From assembly GCF_016586355.1 (NCBI RefSeq), contig NZ_BLYI01000046.1:1-64000 (forward strand): 64,000 bases of DNA, in the 5' to 3' direction. The DNA comes from Anaerostipes butyraticus. GTDB taxonomy: Bacteria > Bacillota > Clostridia > Lachnospirales > Lachnospiraceae. Under the pieces are notes generated by a model. That model worked only from the letters and a program-made list of their open reading frames with translations, was not told where the DNA came from and ran no database searches. A program made the translations under genes and the position numbers. Below, piece after piece: positions 9,224-18,303 of the stretch (position 1 is the first letter of the stretch; the number at the start of each line of letters is the position of its first letter).

Positions 9224-9245
9224 TGCATTTAAGGAGGAATAAAGG

Positions 9246-9809
9246 ATGGAGGCCCAGAAATTAAAGATCATTACAAATGAACTGTCAAAATATGCAGACA
9301 GGGTAAAAGAGGAAGAGATACAGGCTGCAGCGGATCTTATGATATCGGCAGATAAGATTTTTCTGGCGGGAGCAGGACGTTCAGGACTGGCTGCCAGAGC
9401 GTTTGCAAACCGGCTGCTTCATATGGGGTTTGATGTGCACTTTGTGGGGGAGATTTCCTGCCCGCGAATCAGAGAGAATGATGTAATCGTATTAGGATCC
9501 GGTTCCGGAACGACAAAAAGTCTGATTGTCATGGGAGAGAAAGCGAAAGATGTGGGAGCGAAAATCATGACGGTTACAATGTTTCCGGATCATACGATTG
9601 GTGAAATGGCAGATGTCATTGTGAAAGTTCCGGGATCTACTCCAAAGAAAGCGGCAGGTGAAGAAAACCCGGCACAATCTGTACAGCCGATGGGAAATCT
9701 TTTTGAACAGCTGAGCTGGCTGACTTATGACAGTATTATTATGGTTTTAATGGATAAGCTTGGACAGACAAGCGAAGAGATGATGGAACGTCATACAAAT
9801 TTGGAATAA
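9246..9809 (+). CDS. hxlB: SIS-domain 6-phospho-3-hexuloisomerase, paralogue 1
   Basis: This type of enzyme interconverts D-arabino-hex-3-ulose 6-phosphate and fructose 6-phosphate. The 187-aa single SIS domain has the sugar-phosphate loop GAGRSGLAARAFANRLLHMG (residues 38-57) and GSGSGTT (about 83-89). The tail MMERHTNLE is typical of the family. It is the first gene of the operon. A second, clearly diverged copy lies at 12678-13235, so one of the two may act on a different ketose phosphate. Confidence 0.87.
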   Translation: MEAQKLKIITNELSKYADRVKEEEIQAAADLMISADKIFLAGAGRSGLAARAFANRLLHMGFDVHFVGEISCPRIRENDVIVLGSGSGTTKSLIVMGEKAKDVGAKIMTVTMFPDHTIGEMADVIVKVPGSTPKKAAGEENPAQSVQPMGNLFEQLSWLTYDSIIMVLMDKLGQTSEEMMERHTNLE

Positions 9810-9821
9810 AGGAGTTTCAAA

Positions 9822-10829
9822 ATGCAGAGATTTGTAAATGATCCGGATTATATTGTGGACGATATGGTGAAAGGCTTTGTGAAGGCTCATGAAGATCTGA
9901 TCGTAAAATCTGAGAAAAATGACAGAGTGGTGAAATATAAGAATGCGCCGGTAGAAGGCAAGGTCGGGCTGGTAACCGGAGGGGGAAGCGGACATGAGCC
10001 GGCGTTTCTTGGATATGTAGGAGAAAATATGATGGATGCGGCTGCGGTCGGTGAGATTTTTTCCTCTCCATCTGCTCAGACATTTTATGATGCTTTCCTG
10101 GAAGCTGACGCCGGAAAAGGAGTTGCCTGTCTTTTTGGAAATTATGCCGGTGACAATATGAATGTTAAAATGGCAATTCGAAAAGCAGGAAAAAAGGGTG
10201 TGGAAGTAAAAATGGTTGCTGCCACAGACGATATTTCTTCTTCTCCAAAGGAAACAAAGGAGAAACGTCATGGCATCGCCGGCGGTGTGTTTATGTGGAA
10301 AATCGGAGGAGCGAGAGCGGCTCTCGGCGGCAGTCTGGATGAGGTGATTCAATCTGCGCAGAAAGCGGTGGACGCCACAAGAAGTATCTGCGTGGGACTG
10401 GAACCATGTACGATTCCAGCGGTAGGACATCCTAATTTCAATATAGAAAATGGAAAAATGGAATTTGGGATTGGACATCATGGGGAGCCGGGGATGAATG
10501 TTCAGGAACTGAAGTCTGCAGACGAAATCGCAGATCAGATGACGGAAGCGGTCTGTGAAGACCTGGAACTGGCCAGAGGAGATGAAACAGCGGTCATCTT
10601 ATCGGGACTGGGAGCGACGCCGGTGATGGAACAGTATGTATTATATGGCAGGGCAGAAAAGTATCTGGAGCGGAAAGGCATCCATGTTTATAGAGCGTTT
10701 GTAGGAAATTATGTTACATCGCTGGATATGAATGGTGCGGCTCTGACGATTATGCGCCTGGATGATGAATTGAAAGAACTATTGGATTATGAGGCTGGAT
10801 GTCCTGGCCTGACAGTAAAAGCAAAATAA
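9822..10829 (+). CDS. dhaK: DhaK-type dihydroxyacetone (ketose) kinase subunit
   Basis: DhaK binds dihydroxyacetone covalently through a hemiaminal to His. The 335-aa protein has GGGSGHEPAFLGYVG (residues about 53-67) and the substrate His in GIGHHGEPG. In known systems DhaK works with DhaL (ADP- or ATP-bound) and a phosphotransferase subunit; neither dhaL nor dhaM is next to it here. It lies 12 nt after hxlB1. It may recruit a distant DhaL or act on another short ketose, as DhaK-like tetrulose kinases do. Substrate is not fixed by sequence. Confidence 0.82.
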   Translation: MQRFVNDPDYIVDDMVKGFVKAHEDLIVKSEKNDRVVKYKNAPVEGKVGLVTGGGSGHEPAFLGYVGENMMDAAAVGEIFSSPSAQTFYDAFLEADAGKGVACLFGNYAGDNMNVKMAIRKAGKKGVEVKMVAATDDISSSPKETKEKRHGIAGGVFMWKIGGARAALGGSLDEVIQSAQKAVDATRSICVGLEPCTIPAVGHPNFNIENGKMEFGIGHHGEPGMNVQELKSADEIADQMTEAVCEDLELARGDETAVILSGLGATPVMEQYVLYGRAEKYLERKGIHVYRAFVGNYVTSLDMNGAALTIMRLDDELKELLDYEAGCPGLTVKAK

Positions 10830-10846
10830 AATCAGGAGGAAGAAAC

Positions 10847-12004
10847 ATGAAGGCGGTACATTTTGGAGCAGGAAAGATTGGACGAGGTTTTATTGCGGAA
10901 TTGCTGCATGACACCGGGTACGAAATAGTATTTGTAGATGTGAATGAAGCAGTGAATCAGGAATTAAATCAGTACCATAACTACTATCTGTATGTGATTG
11001 AAGAAGATTATAAGAGAAAGGAGATAGATAAAGTTTCCGCCCTCTCCCCGGCTGCGCAGCCGGAAGAAGTGACAACAGCCATTGTGGAGGCGGATCTGGT
11101 GACAACAGCAGTGCTGGCAGATAATTTTCCTAAGATTGCCGGAAATCTTGCAAAGGGTCTCAAGGCAAGACTGGATGCAGGAAAAGAGAAGATCAATGTA
11201 ATTCCATGTGAAAATGCAATTTTATGCGGAGATATGCTGAAGAAAGAAATTCTTGCCACAGGTATTCTGACAGAGGGGGAGCTGGATCAGATTGCATCAG
11301 TGCCGAATACGGCAGTGGATCGAATGGTATTTGGAATAGACCGTGACGGAAGAGATGGAATCGAAATTGGAAAAGATCATGAGCTGGTAATTGAAAAAGA
11401 GAAACTTACGGATCCGGAAAAGGAACCAATCAAAGGAGCTGAGTATACAGACAATCTTCAAAAATTTCTGGAAAGGAAATTATATGTGATCAACTGCGGT
11501 CATGCATGGTCTGGATATATGGCGCATTTAATGGGATATAAGATCATTCAGGATTATTTTGCGAAAGAAGAAAATGTAGAGATGACAAGAGCCGTGATGA
11601 GAGAAGTGGCTGCTCTTGTGGAAAAGAAACATGGGTTTACTCATCAGGAAATGGAAGATTATGTGAATTTTGCACTGAACCGTTTCCTGACACCGGGAAT
11701 TACAGATACGGTGGAGCGAATTTCCAGAGCGCCGATTCGGAAACTGGGGGCAGATGACCGTCTGGTGGGACCGGCTTCTCAGTGTGAAGAACTGGGACTT
11801 CCAAATGAATTGCTGTTAAAAGGAATTGCGGCAGCATTTCTATTTGATGTAAAAACAGATGAACAGTCTGTGGAACTGCTTTCCTATGTGAGGGAACATG
11901 GAATTGAAAAAGCAATCCCTCATTTTACCGGAATTCAGGAAGGAAGCAGGATGTTTGCGGAGATTGTAAAAAATTATGACGAATTAAAGAAACAGTATAA
12001 ATAA
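10847..12004 (+). CDS. MtlD-family polyol-phosphate dehydrogenase
   Basis: This is a member of the mannitol-1-phosphate 5-dehydrogenase family, which uses NAD to oxidise a hexitol phosphate to a ketose phosphate. The 385-aa protein starts MKAVHFGAGKIGRGFIAELL, with the NAD-binding GAGKIGRG loop. Its C-terminal helical domain contains the conserved YVINCGHAWSGYMAHLMGY region. The ATG at 10847 after AGGAGGAAG is preferred over an earlier frame start inside dhaK. No mannitol PTS genes are nearby. The substrate may therefore be a different polyol phosphate linked to the hexulose enzymes around it. Confidence 0.82.
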   Translation: MKAVHFGAGKIGRGFIAELLHDTGYEIVFVDVNEAVNQELNQYHNYYLYVIEEDYKRKEIDKVSALSPAAQPEEVTTAIVEADLVTTAVLADNFPKIAGNLAKGLKARLDAGKEKINVIPCENAILCGDMLKKEILATGILTEGELDQIASVPNTAVDRMVFGIDRDGRDGIEIGKDHELVIEKEKLTDPEKEPIKGAEYTDNLQKFLERKLYVINCGHAWSGYMAHLMGYKIIQDYFAKEENVEMTRAVMREVAALVEKKHGFTHQEMEDYVNFALNRFLTPGITDTVERISRAPIRKLGADDRLVGPASQCEELGLPNELLLKGIAAAFLFDVKTDEQSVELLSYVREHGIEKAIPHFTGIQEGSRMFAEIVKNYDELKKQYK

Positions 12005-12039
12005 CATAATGATATTTAAAAGATCAGGAGGAGAGAATC

Positions 12040-12666
12040 ATGAAATTACAGTTGGCTTTGGATGAAATGAAAATGGATGCAGCGCTGGAAATGATGGAGA
12101 AGGTAAAAGATTACGTAGACATTATTGAAATCGGAACACCTTTTTGTCTTGATGCAGGCAACAATGCGGTAGAGACTTTTAAAAAGGCTTATCCTGACAA
12201 GGAAATACTGGCAGACTGCAAGATTATGGATGGCGGATATCTGGAAGCGGAAAATGCGATCAAAGCAGGGGCAGACTATGTAACTGTGTGCGCTGCTGCG
12301 GATGTTCTGACAGTAAAAGGGGCCTTTCGGGCAACACAGGATTACGGAAAGAAACTGGTCGTTGATATGATCACGATCGAGGATATTCCTGGGAAAGTGG
12401 CGGAATTGGAAGAGATCGGAGTTGACGTACTGGCAGTGCATACCGGAGCGGATGCTCAGGCGGTTGGAAGAGAGCCAATCCAGGATCTTAAAGTCATGAC
12501 CGGCAGCGCAAAGAAAGCTAAAATCGCAGTTGCCGGAGGAATCAGCAGCAAGACGATTGACAAATATGCCGCTTTAAAACCGGAAATCATTATTGTAGGA
12601 AGTGCCATAGGAAATGCCGAAGATCCGGCGGCAGAAGCAAAAGCAATCAAAGAGGCAATGATGTAG
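12040..12666 (+). CDS. hxlA: 3-hexulose-6-phosphate synthase
   Basis: HxlA is an OMP-decarboxylase-superfamily aldolase that joins formaldehyde to ribulose 5-phosphate, or cleaves the product. The 208-aa protein has MKLQLALDEM at its start, VDIIEIGTPF, the metal/active-site segment LADCKIMDGG, KLVVDMITIED, and the phosphate-binding VAGGISSKT and IIVGSAIG near the C-terminus. It resembles Bacillus HxlA along its length. The related 3-keto-L-gulonate-6-phosphate decarboxylase is an alternative, but co-location with two hexuloisomerases favours HxlA. Confidence 0.87.
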   Translation: MKLQLALDEMKMDAALEMMEKVKDYVDIIEIGTPFCLDAGNNAVETFKKAYPDKEILADCKIMDGGYLEAENAIKAGADYVTVCAAADVLTVKGAFRATQDYGKKLVVDMITIEDIPGKVAELEEIGVDVLAVHTGADAQAVGREPIQDLKVMTGSAKKAKIAVAGGISSKTIDKYAALKPEIIIVGSAIGNAEDPAAEAKAIKEAMM

Positions 12667-12677
12667 GAGGATACGGG

Positions 12678-13235
12678 ATGACAGAGTGTAAAAATATTTT
12701 TGAGATTTTAGAGGAACTAAAGGAAAATGCGGAACAGATAGATGATGACAAGTTAAAAGAAGTAGAGAAACTGATCACGGAAGCAAATCGTATCTTTATC
12801 AGCGGAGCCGGGCGCTCCGGGTTTGCGGCCAGAGGATTTTCCAATCGTCTGATGCATCTTGGATATACGGTATATTTTGTGGGAGAGCCTACCACGCCGT
12901 CCATTCAGGAAGGCGATCTTCTGATCGTCGGTTCCGGTTCCGGTAATACAGCAAGTCTTGTATCTAATACAAAAAAAGCCAAAGAACAGGGGGCAAAGGT
13001 GGCGACTCTTACCATGTTCCTGGAGAATACGATTGGCTCTATGGCGGATGCGGCAATCCGGATTCCAGGAGTGACGGAAAAAGTCGAAGGGAAAGGCCAG
13101 GACAGCGTCCAGGCGGCAGGATCTTCTTTCGAGGAATTATGCTGGATTACATATGACGCCATGGTTATGGATCTTATGAAGCTTACAAATCAGACAGATA
13201 AGGATTTATTTAAACGCCATGCCAATATGGAATAG
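12678..13235 (+). CDS. hxlB: SIS-domain 6-phospho-3-hexuloisomerase, paralogue 2
   Basis: This 185-aa SIS-domain protein has ISGAGRSGFAARGFSNRLMH and GSGSGNT in the same positions as the first copy, and ends FKRHANME. By eye it shares roughly half its residues with the 9246 gene, so the duplication is old. It begins 11 nt after hxlA, the usual partner, and is the better candidate for the true Hu6P isomerase. A GC-rich hairpin follows it. Confidence 0.87.
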   Translation: MTECKNIFEILEELKENAEQIDDDKLKEVEKLITEANRIFISGAGRSGFAARGFSNRLMHLGYTVYFVGEPTTPSIQEGDLLIVGSGSGNTASLVSNTKKAKEQGAKVATLTMFLENTIGSMADAAIRIPGVTEKVEGKGQDSVQAAGSSFEELCWITYDAMVMDLMKLTNQTDKDLFKRHANME

Positions 13236-13270
13236 GAGACATCTGCAATAGAACAACAGAAATGAAAATG

Positions 13271-13302
13271 GGGAGTGCTGCATTGCTGACAGTGCTCCCT
13301 TT
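13271..13302 (+). terminator. Possible terminator after the hxl operon
   Basis: The arms GGGAGTGCTG (13271-13280) and CAGTGCTCCC (13290-13299) pair over 10 bp, with two G-T pairs and a 9-nt loop. Only TTT follows, so termination may be partial and the aldo/keto reductase could be co-transcribed. Confidence 0.5.
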
Positions 13303-13327
13303 ATAAGTATGAAAGCAGGAGGGTGGA

Positions 13328-14269
13328 ATGGAATACAAAAGGAAATTAAGGAATGGAGTTGAGATGCCGTATCTTGGATTTGGAACGTGGAAGTTAAAAG
13401 ACGATCAATGTGCGGATATGGTACAGTACGCCCTGGAAAACGGATATGATGCTATAGATACCGCGCAGGTATATTTAAATGAAGAAGCAGTTGGCGAGGG
13501 AATCCGGCGTTCCGGAAAGAAAAGAGAAGAAATCTTTGTCACGACAAAAGTCAGGAACCGTTTTCAGGGATATGATTCTACGCTATATGCGGTGGAAGCT
13601 TCTCTGAAACGATTGGGTATGGAGTATTTAGATCTGTACCTGATCCACTGGCCGGGAGAAAAGATGTATATTCCCACATGGAAGGCACTGGTGCGGCTGT
13701 ATGAAGAAGGGGTATTGCGGGCGGTTGGAGTGAGTAATTTTTATCCGGAACATATGGAAGCATGCGCCCAGGAAACAGGAGTAATGCCGATGGTGGATCA
13801 GATCGAGATGCATCCGTATTTGGTCCAGTATGAAATCATAGATTACTGCCGGGAGCACAATGTATTTCCGGTGGCATGGAGTCCGCTTGCGGCAGCAGGA
13901 GAAAGCAGGAAAGACAGCAAAACAGAAAAAGGAGAGGAGAGAATGAAGGTGGAAAGTCCCATGAAAGATCCGGTGATCATTAAAATCGCAGAGAATCATC
14001 AGAAAACTCCTGGTCAGATTATTCTCCGCTGGCATATCCAGAATGGGTTCGGTGCTGTACCGAAGTCTTCGAATCCAGGAAGAATTAAAGAAAATAAGGG
14101 AATTTTTGATTTCAGTCTGGAAGAAAATGAGATGAACCAGATCTGGAATATGACCAAAAAACAGATTCGAATCGGGGATGACGGAAAAACTTATCGCTTT
14201 CTGCTGCTGGAAGAATTAATCCGGGAAGGAAAAGAACCGAAGAAAGACCGGTTTGGAAATTATTTATAA
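13328..14269 (+). CDS. Aldo/keto reductase
   Basis: This NADPH-dependent carbonyl reductase of 313 aa has the family tetrad: Asp in AIDTAQVY, Tyr in the same motif, Lys in FVTTKVRN and His in YLIHWPGE. Later motifs are GVSNF and VPKSSNPGRIKENKGIFDF. It is close to the 2,5-diketo-gluconate reductase type. It follows the hxl operon by 92 nt and may reduce or oxidise a sugar from that pathway, but this is only positional inference. Confidence 0.88.
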   Translation: MEYKRKLRNGVEMPYLGFGTWKLKDDQCADMVQYALENGYDAIDTAQVYLNEEAVGEGIRRSGKKREEIFVTTKVRNRFQGYDSTLYAVEASLKRLGMEYLDLYLIHWPGEKMYIPTWKALVRLYEEGVLRAVGVSNFYPEHMEACAQETGVMPMVDQIEMHPYLVQYEIIDYCREHNVFPVAWSPLAAAGESRKDSKTEKGEERMKVESPMKDPVIIKIAENHQKTPGQIILRWHIQNGFGAVPKSSNPGRIKENKGIFDFSLEENEMNQIWNMTKKQIRIGDDGKTYRFLLLEELIREGKEPKKDRFGNYL

Positions 14270-14322
14270 AATATAAGTTCTTTCACTTGTGGGACAAACA
14301 GGTGAAAGAGCTTATATTTTTT
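14270..14322 (+). terminator. Terminator of the aldo/keto reductase gene
   Basis: A 21-bp stem (14270-14290 with 14298-14318, two G-T pairs, 7-nt loop) runs into six T (14317-14322). It is a very strong intrinsic terminator directly after the stop codon. Confidence 0.9.
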
Positions 14323-14492
14323 GCGCAATGTGCGTGAGGTACCACGATAATCAAATAGAGGGGCAGGGAACCTCCGCCTGCCGGAATCGGTGTGTCTGTG
14401 TTAAAATCGTTTGAAATGGGAACAAGAATAAGTAAAATAAGCATGAAGATGAAATTTTTTCGAAAACTTTTTAACTGGAACAGTTCCTTCAT
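14283..14492 (-). CDS. Possible small membrane peptide
   Basis: A 69-residue frame begins MKELFQLKSFRKNFIFMLIL after AGAAGGA at a good distance. Residues 14-27 form a hydrophobic helix behind a basic N-terminus, like a signal or small-peptide precursor. It is followed by a Pro/Gly-rich stretch and a second hydrophobic run with two Cys near the end. Its last dozen codons fall inside the terminator stem of the opposite gene, which argues against a conserved C-terminus. I do not recognise a family, and it may be fortuitous. Confidence 0.3.
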   Translation of the reverse strand: MKELFQLKSFRKNFIFMLILLILVPISNDFNTDTPIPAGGGSLPLYLIIVVPHAHCAKNISSFTCLSHK

Positions 14493-14769
14493 AAAAATTC
14501 CTTCTTATTGAATCAGCTGTAAGACAACAGACTGATATGTGATAGAAATGATACGAATTGATTTATCTGTATTGCATCATACAATATATTATCCGACAAT
14601 TATACGGTATAGATGATATATGGAAGAAGTGCTGCGCGATGGTGTCAAATGCCCGGTTGGCAGAAAGAGGAAAAATGAGTTTCTTCTATTATATATAGGA
14701 TGCACATGACAGGAAAAAACTCCTGCATTGTACTTTCTTCCATACATACAAAAAAAGTGAAAAAAGTCC
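14493..14769. other. Gene-free AT-rich spacer before the S10 promoter
   Basis: Apart from the small minus-strand frame to its left and the promoter to its right, I see no gene, tRNA or convincing hairpin here. Confidence 0.45.
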
Positions 14770-14798
14770 TTGCATTTCCCTGTTTTTTCATATATAAT
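14770..14798 (+). promoter_or_regulatory. S10 operon promoter
   Basis: TTGCAT (14770-14775) and a perfect TATAAT (14793-14798) are spaced by 17 bp. Transcription from here gives a leader of about 260 nt before rpsJ. Confidence 0.75.
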
Positions 14799-14898
14799 CA
14801 AATCGTTGTGACCTTGATAGCGTTGAAGCGTGAGGTTGCTGTATCGGTAAAAGCCGGTACAGGTTTTCCGTGGAGCGAATGTCAAGTTGTTAAAACTG

Positions 14899-15022
14899 GC
14901 GACAAGTCACTGTACGAATTACAATCTATTTATTGTCGAAAGATCGAGAGCGTATGAATAGAGACGCAGTGTGTAGATTTCACGATACACACGGAGGAGT
15001 GTACAGTCACCACTTGTCGTGC
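14899..15022 (+). ncRNA. Structured leader of the S10 operon
   Basis: A long-range helix pairs 14899-14915 with 15001-15020 (GCGACAAGT with ACTTGTCGT, and CTGTAC with GTACAG, around a small internal loop). It encloses at least two hairpins: ACAAT/ATTGT at 14921-14936 and GTGTGTA/TACACAC at 14969-14992. This multibranched fold sits between promoter and rpsJ, where ribosomal-protein autoregulation operates in other bacteria (L4 in E. coli). The ligand here is unknown. Confidence 0.6.
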
Positions 15023-15062
15023 TACAAGCAAATTATAGTACGAAAAGGAGGCGGCTTTTTTT

Positions 15063-15383
15063 ATGGCAGCAAGTCAGGTAATGAGAATTACATTAAAAGC
15101 ATATGATCATCAGTTAATTGATGCATCTGCAAAGAGTATTATCGAAACAGTAAAGAAAACAGGATCTAAGGTTAGCGGACCGGTACCTATGCCGACAAAG
15201 AAGGAAATCATCACAATCCTTCGTGCGACACATAAGTACAAAGATTCCAGAGAGCAGTTCGAGCAGAGAACTCACAAAAGACTGATCGATATCATTACAC
15301 CGACACAGAAAACAGTTGATGCTTTATCCAAACTGGAAGTACCAGCTGGTGTGTACATCGACATCAAGATGAAAACAAAATAG
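15063..15383 (+). CDS. rpsJ: 30S ribosomal protein S10
   Basis: S10 is part of the 30S head and also a Nus transcription factor partner. The 106-aa protein carries the conserved [19 protein letters not shown] and [10 protein letters not shown] segments. It is the first gene of the S10 operon. Its AAAGGAGG site lies about 11 nt before the ATG, a slightly long spacing filled by T residues. Confidence 0.97.
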   Translation: MAASQVMRITLKAYDHQLIDASAKSIIETVKKTGSKVSGPVPMPTKKEIITILRATHKYKDSREQFEQRTHKRLIDIITPTQKTVDALSKLEVPAGVYIDIKMKTK

Positions 15384-15471
15384 TAATCCCCTTGAGCTTT
15401 TTGGGCGTCTAGGATGATTACAACGTCACACGTTATAATCCGCTGTAGATTAAATAGGAGGAATATCTAAA

Positions 15472-16101
15472 ATGAAAAAAGCGATTTTAACAACAAAGAT
15501 CGGTATGACACAGATCTTTAACGAAGATGGAGTATTAACTCCAGTCACTGTACTGCAGGCAGGACCATGTGTTGTAACACAGGTTAAAACAGTAGAAAAT
15601 GACGGATACAGTGCAGTTCAGGTAGGTTTCGTTGACAAGAAAGAAAAAGGAATCAACAAACCTCAGAAAGGACACTTTGATAAAGCAGAAGTATCTCCAA
15701 AGAGATATGTAAGAGAATTCAGATTTGAAAATGCTGAAGAATATACAGTTGGACAGGAAATCAAAGCTGACATTTTTGCAGCTGGAGACAAGATTGACGC
15801 AACTGCAACATCTAAAGGTAAAGGATACGCTGGTGGTATCAAACGTCACGGTTTGAAATCAGGTCCATCCAGCCATGGTTCTAAATATCATCGTCACGCT
15901 GGTTCCAATGGTATGGCTTCTGATCCTAGCAAAGTATTCAAAGGAAAGAAGATGCCAGGACAGATGGGTGCAGAAAGAGTTACAATCCAGAACCTGGAAG
16001 TAGTAAGAGTTGACGCTGATGAAAACATTATTTTAGTAAAAGGTTCCGTACCAGGACCAAAGAAATCTTTAGTAATGTTAAAAGAATCAGTAAAGGCGTA
16101 G
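15472..16101 (+). CDS. rplC: 50S ribosomal protein L3
   Basis: L3 is an early assembly protein of the 50S subunit that reaches toward the peptidyl-transferase centre. The 209-aa protein begins [16 protein letters not shown] and contains [12 protein letters not shown] and [12 protein letters not shown]. It follows rpsJ after an 88-nt spacer that can form a hairpin, and has AGGAGGAAT before the ATG. Confidence 0.97.
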   Translation: MKKAILTTKIGMTQIFNEDGVLTPVTVLQAGPCVVTQVKTVENDGYSAVQVGFVDKKEKGINKPQKGHFDKAEVSPKRYVREFRFENAEEYTVGQEIKADIFAAGDKIDATATSKGKGYAGGIKRHGLKSGPSSHGSKYHRHAGSNGMASDPSKVFKGKKMPGQMGAERVTIQNLEVVRVDADENIILVKGSVPGPKKSLVMLKESVKA

Positions 16102-16130
16102 GTCTTTAGAAGAAAGGAGGACTATATAAG

Positions 16131-16751
16131 ATGGCAACAGTATCTGTGTTGAATATGGAAGGCAAAGAAGTTGATAAATTAGATCTTAATGACAGCATCT
16201 TTGGCGTAGAAATAAATGAACATTTAGTACATCTGGCAGTTGTAAGCCAGCTGGCAAACAATCGTCAGGGAACTCAGAAAGCTAAAACACGTTCTGAAGT
16301 TCGCGGCGGTGGAAGAAAACCTTGGAGACAGAAAGGAACAGGTCATGCAAGACAGGGATCTATCCGTGCTCCACAGTGGACAGGCGGAGGAGTTGTATTT
16401 GCTCCAACACCAAGAAGCTATACAAAGAAATTAAACAAGAAAGAAAGACGTCTGGCTCTGAAGTCTGCACTGACATCCAGAGTACAGGAAAACAAATTCA
16501 TTGTTGTTGACGAATTCAAATTTGATGAAATCAAAACAAAGAATGTAAAGAACATGCTGGACAGCTTCAATGTAAAGAAAGCTCTGGTTGTTATGAATGG
16601 AAAGAACGACAACCTGATTTTATCTGCCAGAAACATCCCTGGTGTTAAAACAGCATTAACAAGCACGATCAATGTGTATGATATTTTGAAATATGACACT
16701 GTAGTTGTTTCTAAGGAAGCAGTTGCAAATATCGAGGAGGTATATGCATAA
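16131..16751 (+). CDS. rplD: 50S ribosomal protein L4
   Basis: L4 lines part of the exit tunnel; in some bacteria it also represses its own operon. The 206-aa protein has the conserved internal loop [20 protein letters not shown] and [12 protein letters not shown]. Its stop overlaps the rplW ATG by one base, so translation is coupled. Confidence 0.97.
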   Translation: MATVSVLNMEGKEVDKLDLNDSIFGVEINEHLVHLAVVSQLANNRQGTQKAKTRSEVRGGGRKPWRQKGTGHARQGSIRAPQWTGGGVVFAPTPRSYTKKLNKKERRLALKSALTSRVQENKFIVVDEFKFDEIKTKNVKNMLDSFNVKKALVVMNGKNDNLILSARNIPGVKTALTSTINVYDILKYDTVVVSKEAVANIEEVYA

Positions 16752-17050
16752 TGGCAGATATTAAATATTATGACGTTATCTTAAAGCCGGTTATCACAGA
16801 AAAAAGCATGAATGCTATGGCTGAGAAGAAATATACTTTTTTAGTTCATCCATCTGCAACGAAATCCCAGATTAAAGAAGCAGTGGAAAAAATGTTCGAA
16901 GGAACAAAAGTAGAAAAAGTCAACACAATGAACAGCGCAGGAAAGACAAAGAGACGTGGAATGACTTTTGGAAAAACTGCTAAGACAAAGAAAGCAATCG
17001 TTCAGCTGACAGAAGAAAGCGCTGATATCGAAATCTTCGAAGGATTATAA
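16751..17050 (+). CDS. rplW: 50S ribosomal protein L23
   Basis: L23 sits at the tunnel exit and docks trigger factor and SRP. The 99-aa protein contains [13 protein letters not shown] and [19 protein letters not shown]. It overlaps rplD by one base. An 82-nt spacer without a clear structure separates it from rplB. Confidence 0.97.
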   Translation: MADIKYYDVILKPVITEKSMNAMAEKKYTFLVHPSATKSQIKEAVEKMFEGTKVEKVNTMNSAGKTKRRGMTFGKTAKTKKAIVQLTEESADIEIFEGL

Positions 17051-17132
17051 AATCCGGCGGAAACGAAAGACAAGGCAGTAAACTATACGCAACACAAGCG
17101 TGATAATAAATTAGATTTGAAAGGAGATCGAC

Positions 17133-17975
17133 ATGGGAATCAAGACATATAACCCATATACACCTTCTAGAAGACATATGACAGGATTAGATTTTGATGT
17201 GATCACAAAATCTACACCAGAAAAATCTCTGGTAAAATCCTTAAAGAAGAATGCAGGCCGCAACAACCAGGGTAAAATCACAGTAAGACATCGCGGCGGC
17301 GGATCTAGAAGAAAATACAGAATCATTGACTTTAAGAGAACAAAAGACGGTGTTCCTGCAAAGGTAACAGCGATCGAATATGATCCAAACAGAACAGCAA
17401 ACATCGCATTATTAACATATGCAGATGGTGAAAAAAGATATATCATCGCTCCGAACAAATTAGCAGTTGGAACAACTGTTATGAACGGTCCGGAAGCGGA
17501 AATTAAAATTGGAAACTGCCTTCCACTGGCAAACATTCCGGTTGGTACTGAAATTCACAACATTGAAATGCATCCTGGAAAAGGCGGACAGTTAGTTCGT
17601 TCTGCAGGAAACTCAGCACAGCTGATGGCAAAAGAAGGAAAATATGCAACCCTTCGTCTTCCATCTGGTGAAATGAGAATGGTACCTGTTGTATGCCGTG
17701 CAACCATCGGACAGGTTGGAAACATCGAGCATGACCTTGTAAATATTGGTAAAGCGGGACGTAAACGTCACATGGGATTCCGCCCGACAGTCCGCGGTTC
17801 TGTTATGAACCCGAATGACCATCCACATGGTGGTGGAGAAGGTAAGACTGGTATTGGTAGACCGGGACCATGCACACCTTGGGGAAAACCTGCATTAGGA
17901 CTCAAGACCCGCAAAAAAAACAAGCAGTCTAACAAGATGATCGTAAGAAGAAGAGATGGTAAAAACGTTAAATAG
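17133..17975 (+). CDS. rplB: 50S ribosomal protein L2
   Basis: L2 is a core 50S protein required for subunit joining and peptidyl transfer. The 280-aa protein starts [14 protein letters not shown] and has the C-terminal [20 protein letters not shown] region containing the conserved His just before it (HPHGG). Its start has AAAGGAGAT upstream. Confidence 0.97.
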   Translation: MGIKTYNPYTPSRRHMTGLDFDVITKSTPEKSLVKSLKKNAGRNNQGKITVRHRGGGSRRKYRIIDFKRTKDGVPAKVTAIEYDPNRTANIALLTYADGEKRYIIAPNKLAVGTTVMNGPEAEIKIGNCLPLANIPVGTEIHNIEMHPGKGGQLVRSAGNSAQLMAKEGKYATLRLPSGEMRMVPVVCRATIGQVGNIEHDLVNIGKAGRKRHMGFRPTVRGSVMNPNDHPHGGGEGKTGIGRPGPCTPWGKPALGLKTRKKNKQSNKMIVRRRDGKNVK

Positions 17976-17991
17976 TACAAGGAGGTAACTT

Positions 17992-18273
17992 ATGGCTCGT
18001 TCACTTAAAAAAGGACCATTTGCAGATAAGAGCTTACTTAAAAAAGTAGATGCTATGAACGAATCAGGAGACAAGAGTGTAATCAAAACATGGTCTCGTC
18101 GTTCCACAATCTTCCCATCATTCGTAGGACACACAATCGCTGTTCATGATGGAAGAAAACATGTGCCGGTATATATCACAGAAGATATGGTAGGACACAA
18201 ACTTGGAGAGTTCGTTGCAACAAGAACTTTCCGCGGACATACAAAAGCTGAGAAAAAATCCGGAATGAGATAG
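17992..18273 (+). CDS. rpsS: 30S ribosomal protein S19
   Basis: S19 pairs with S13 in the 30S head and contacts the A site. The 93-aa protein starts [19 protein letters not shown] and contains [21 protein letters not shown]. It lies 16 nt after rplB, with AAGGAGGT before the ATG. Confidence 0.97.
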   Translation: MARSLKKGPFADKSLLKKVDAMNESGDKSVIKTWSRRSTIFPSFVGHTIAVHDGRKHVPVYITEDMVGHKLGEFVATRTFRGHTKAEKKSGMR

Positions 18274-18303
18274 AAATAATATTTGGAAGGAGGTTTCATT
18301 TCA

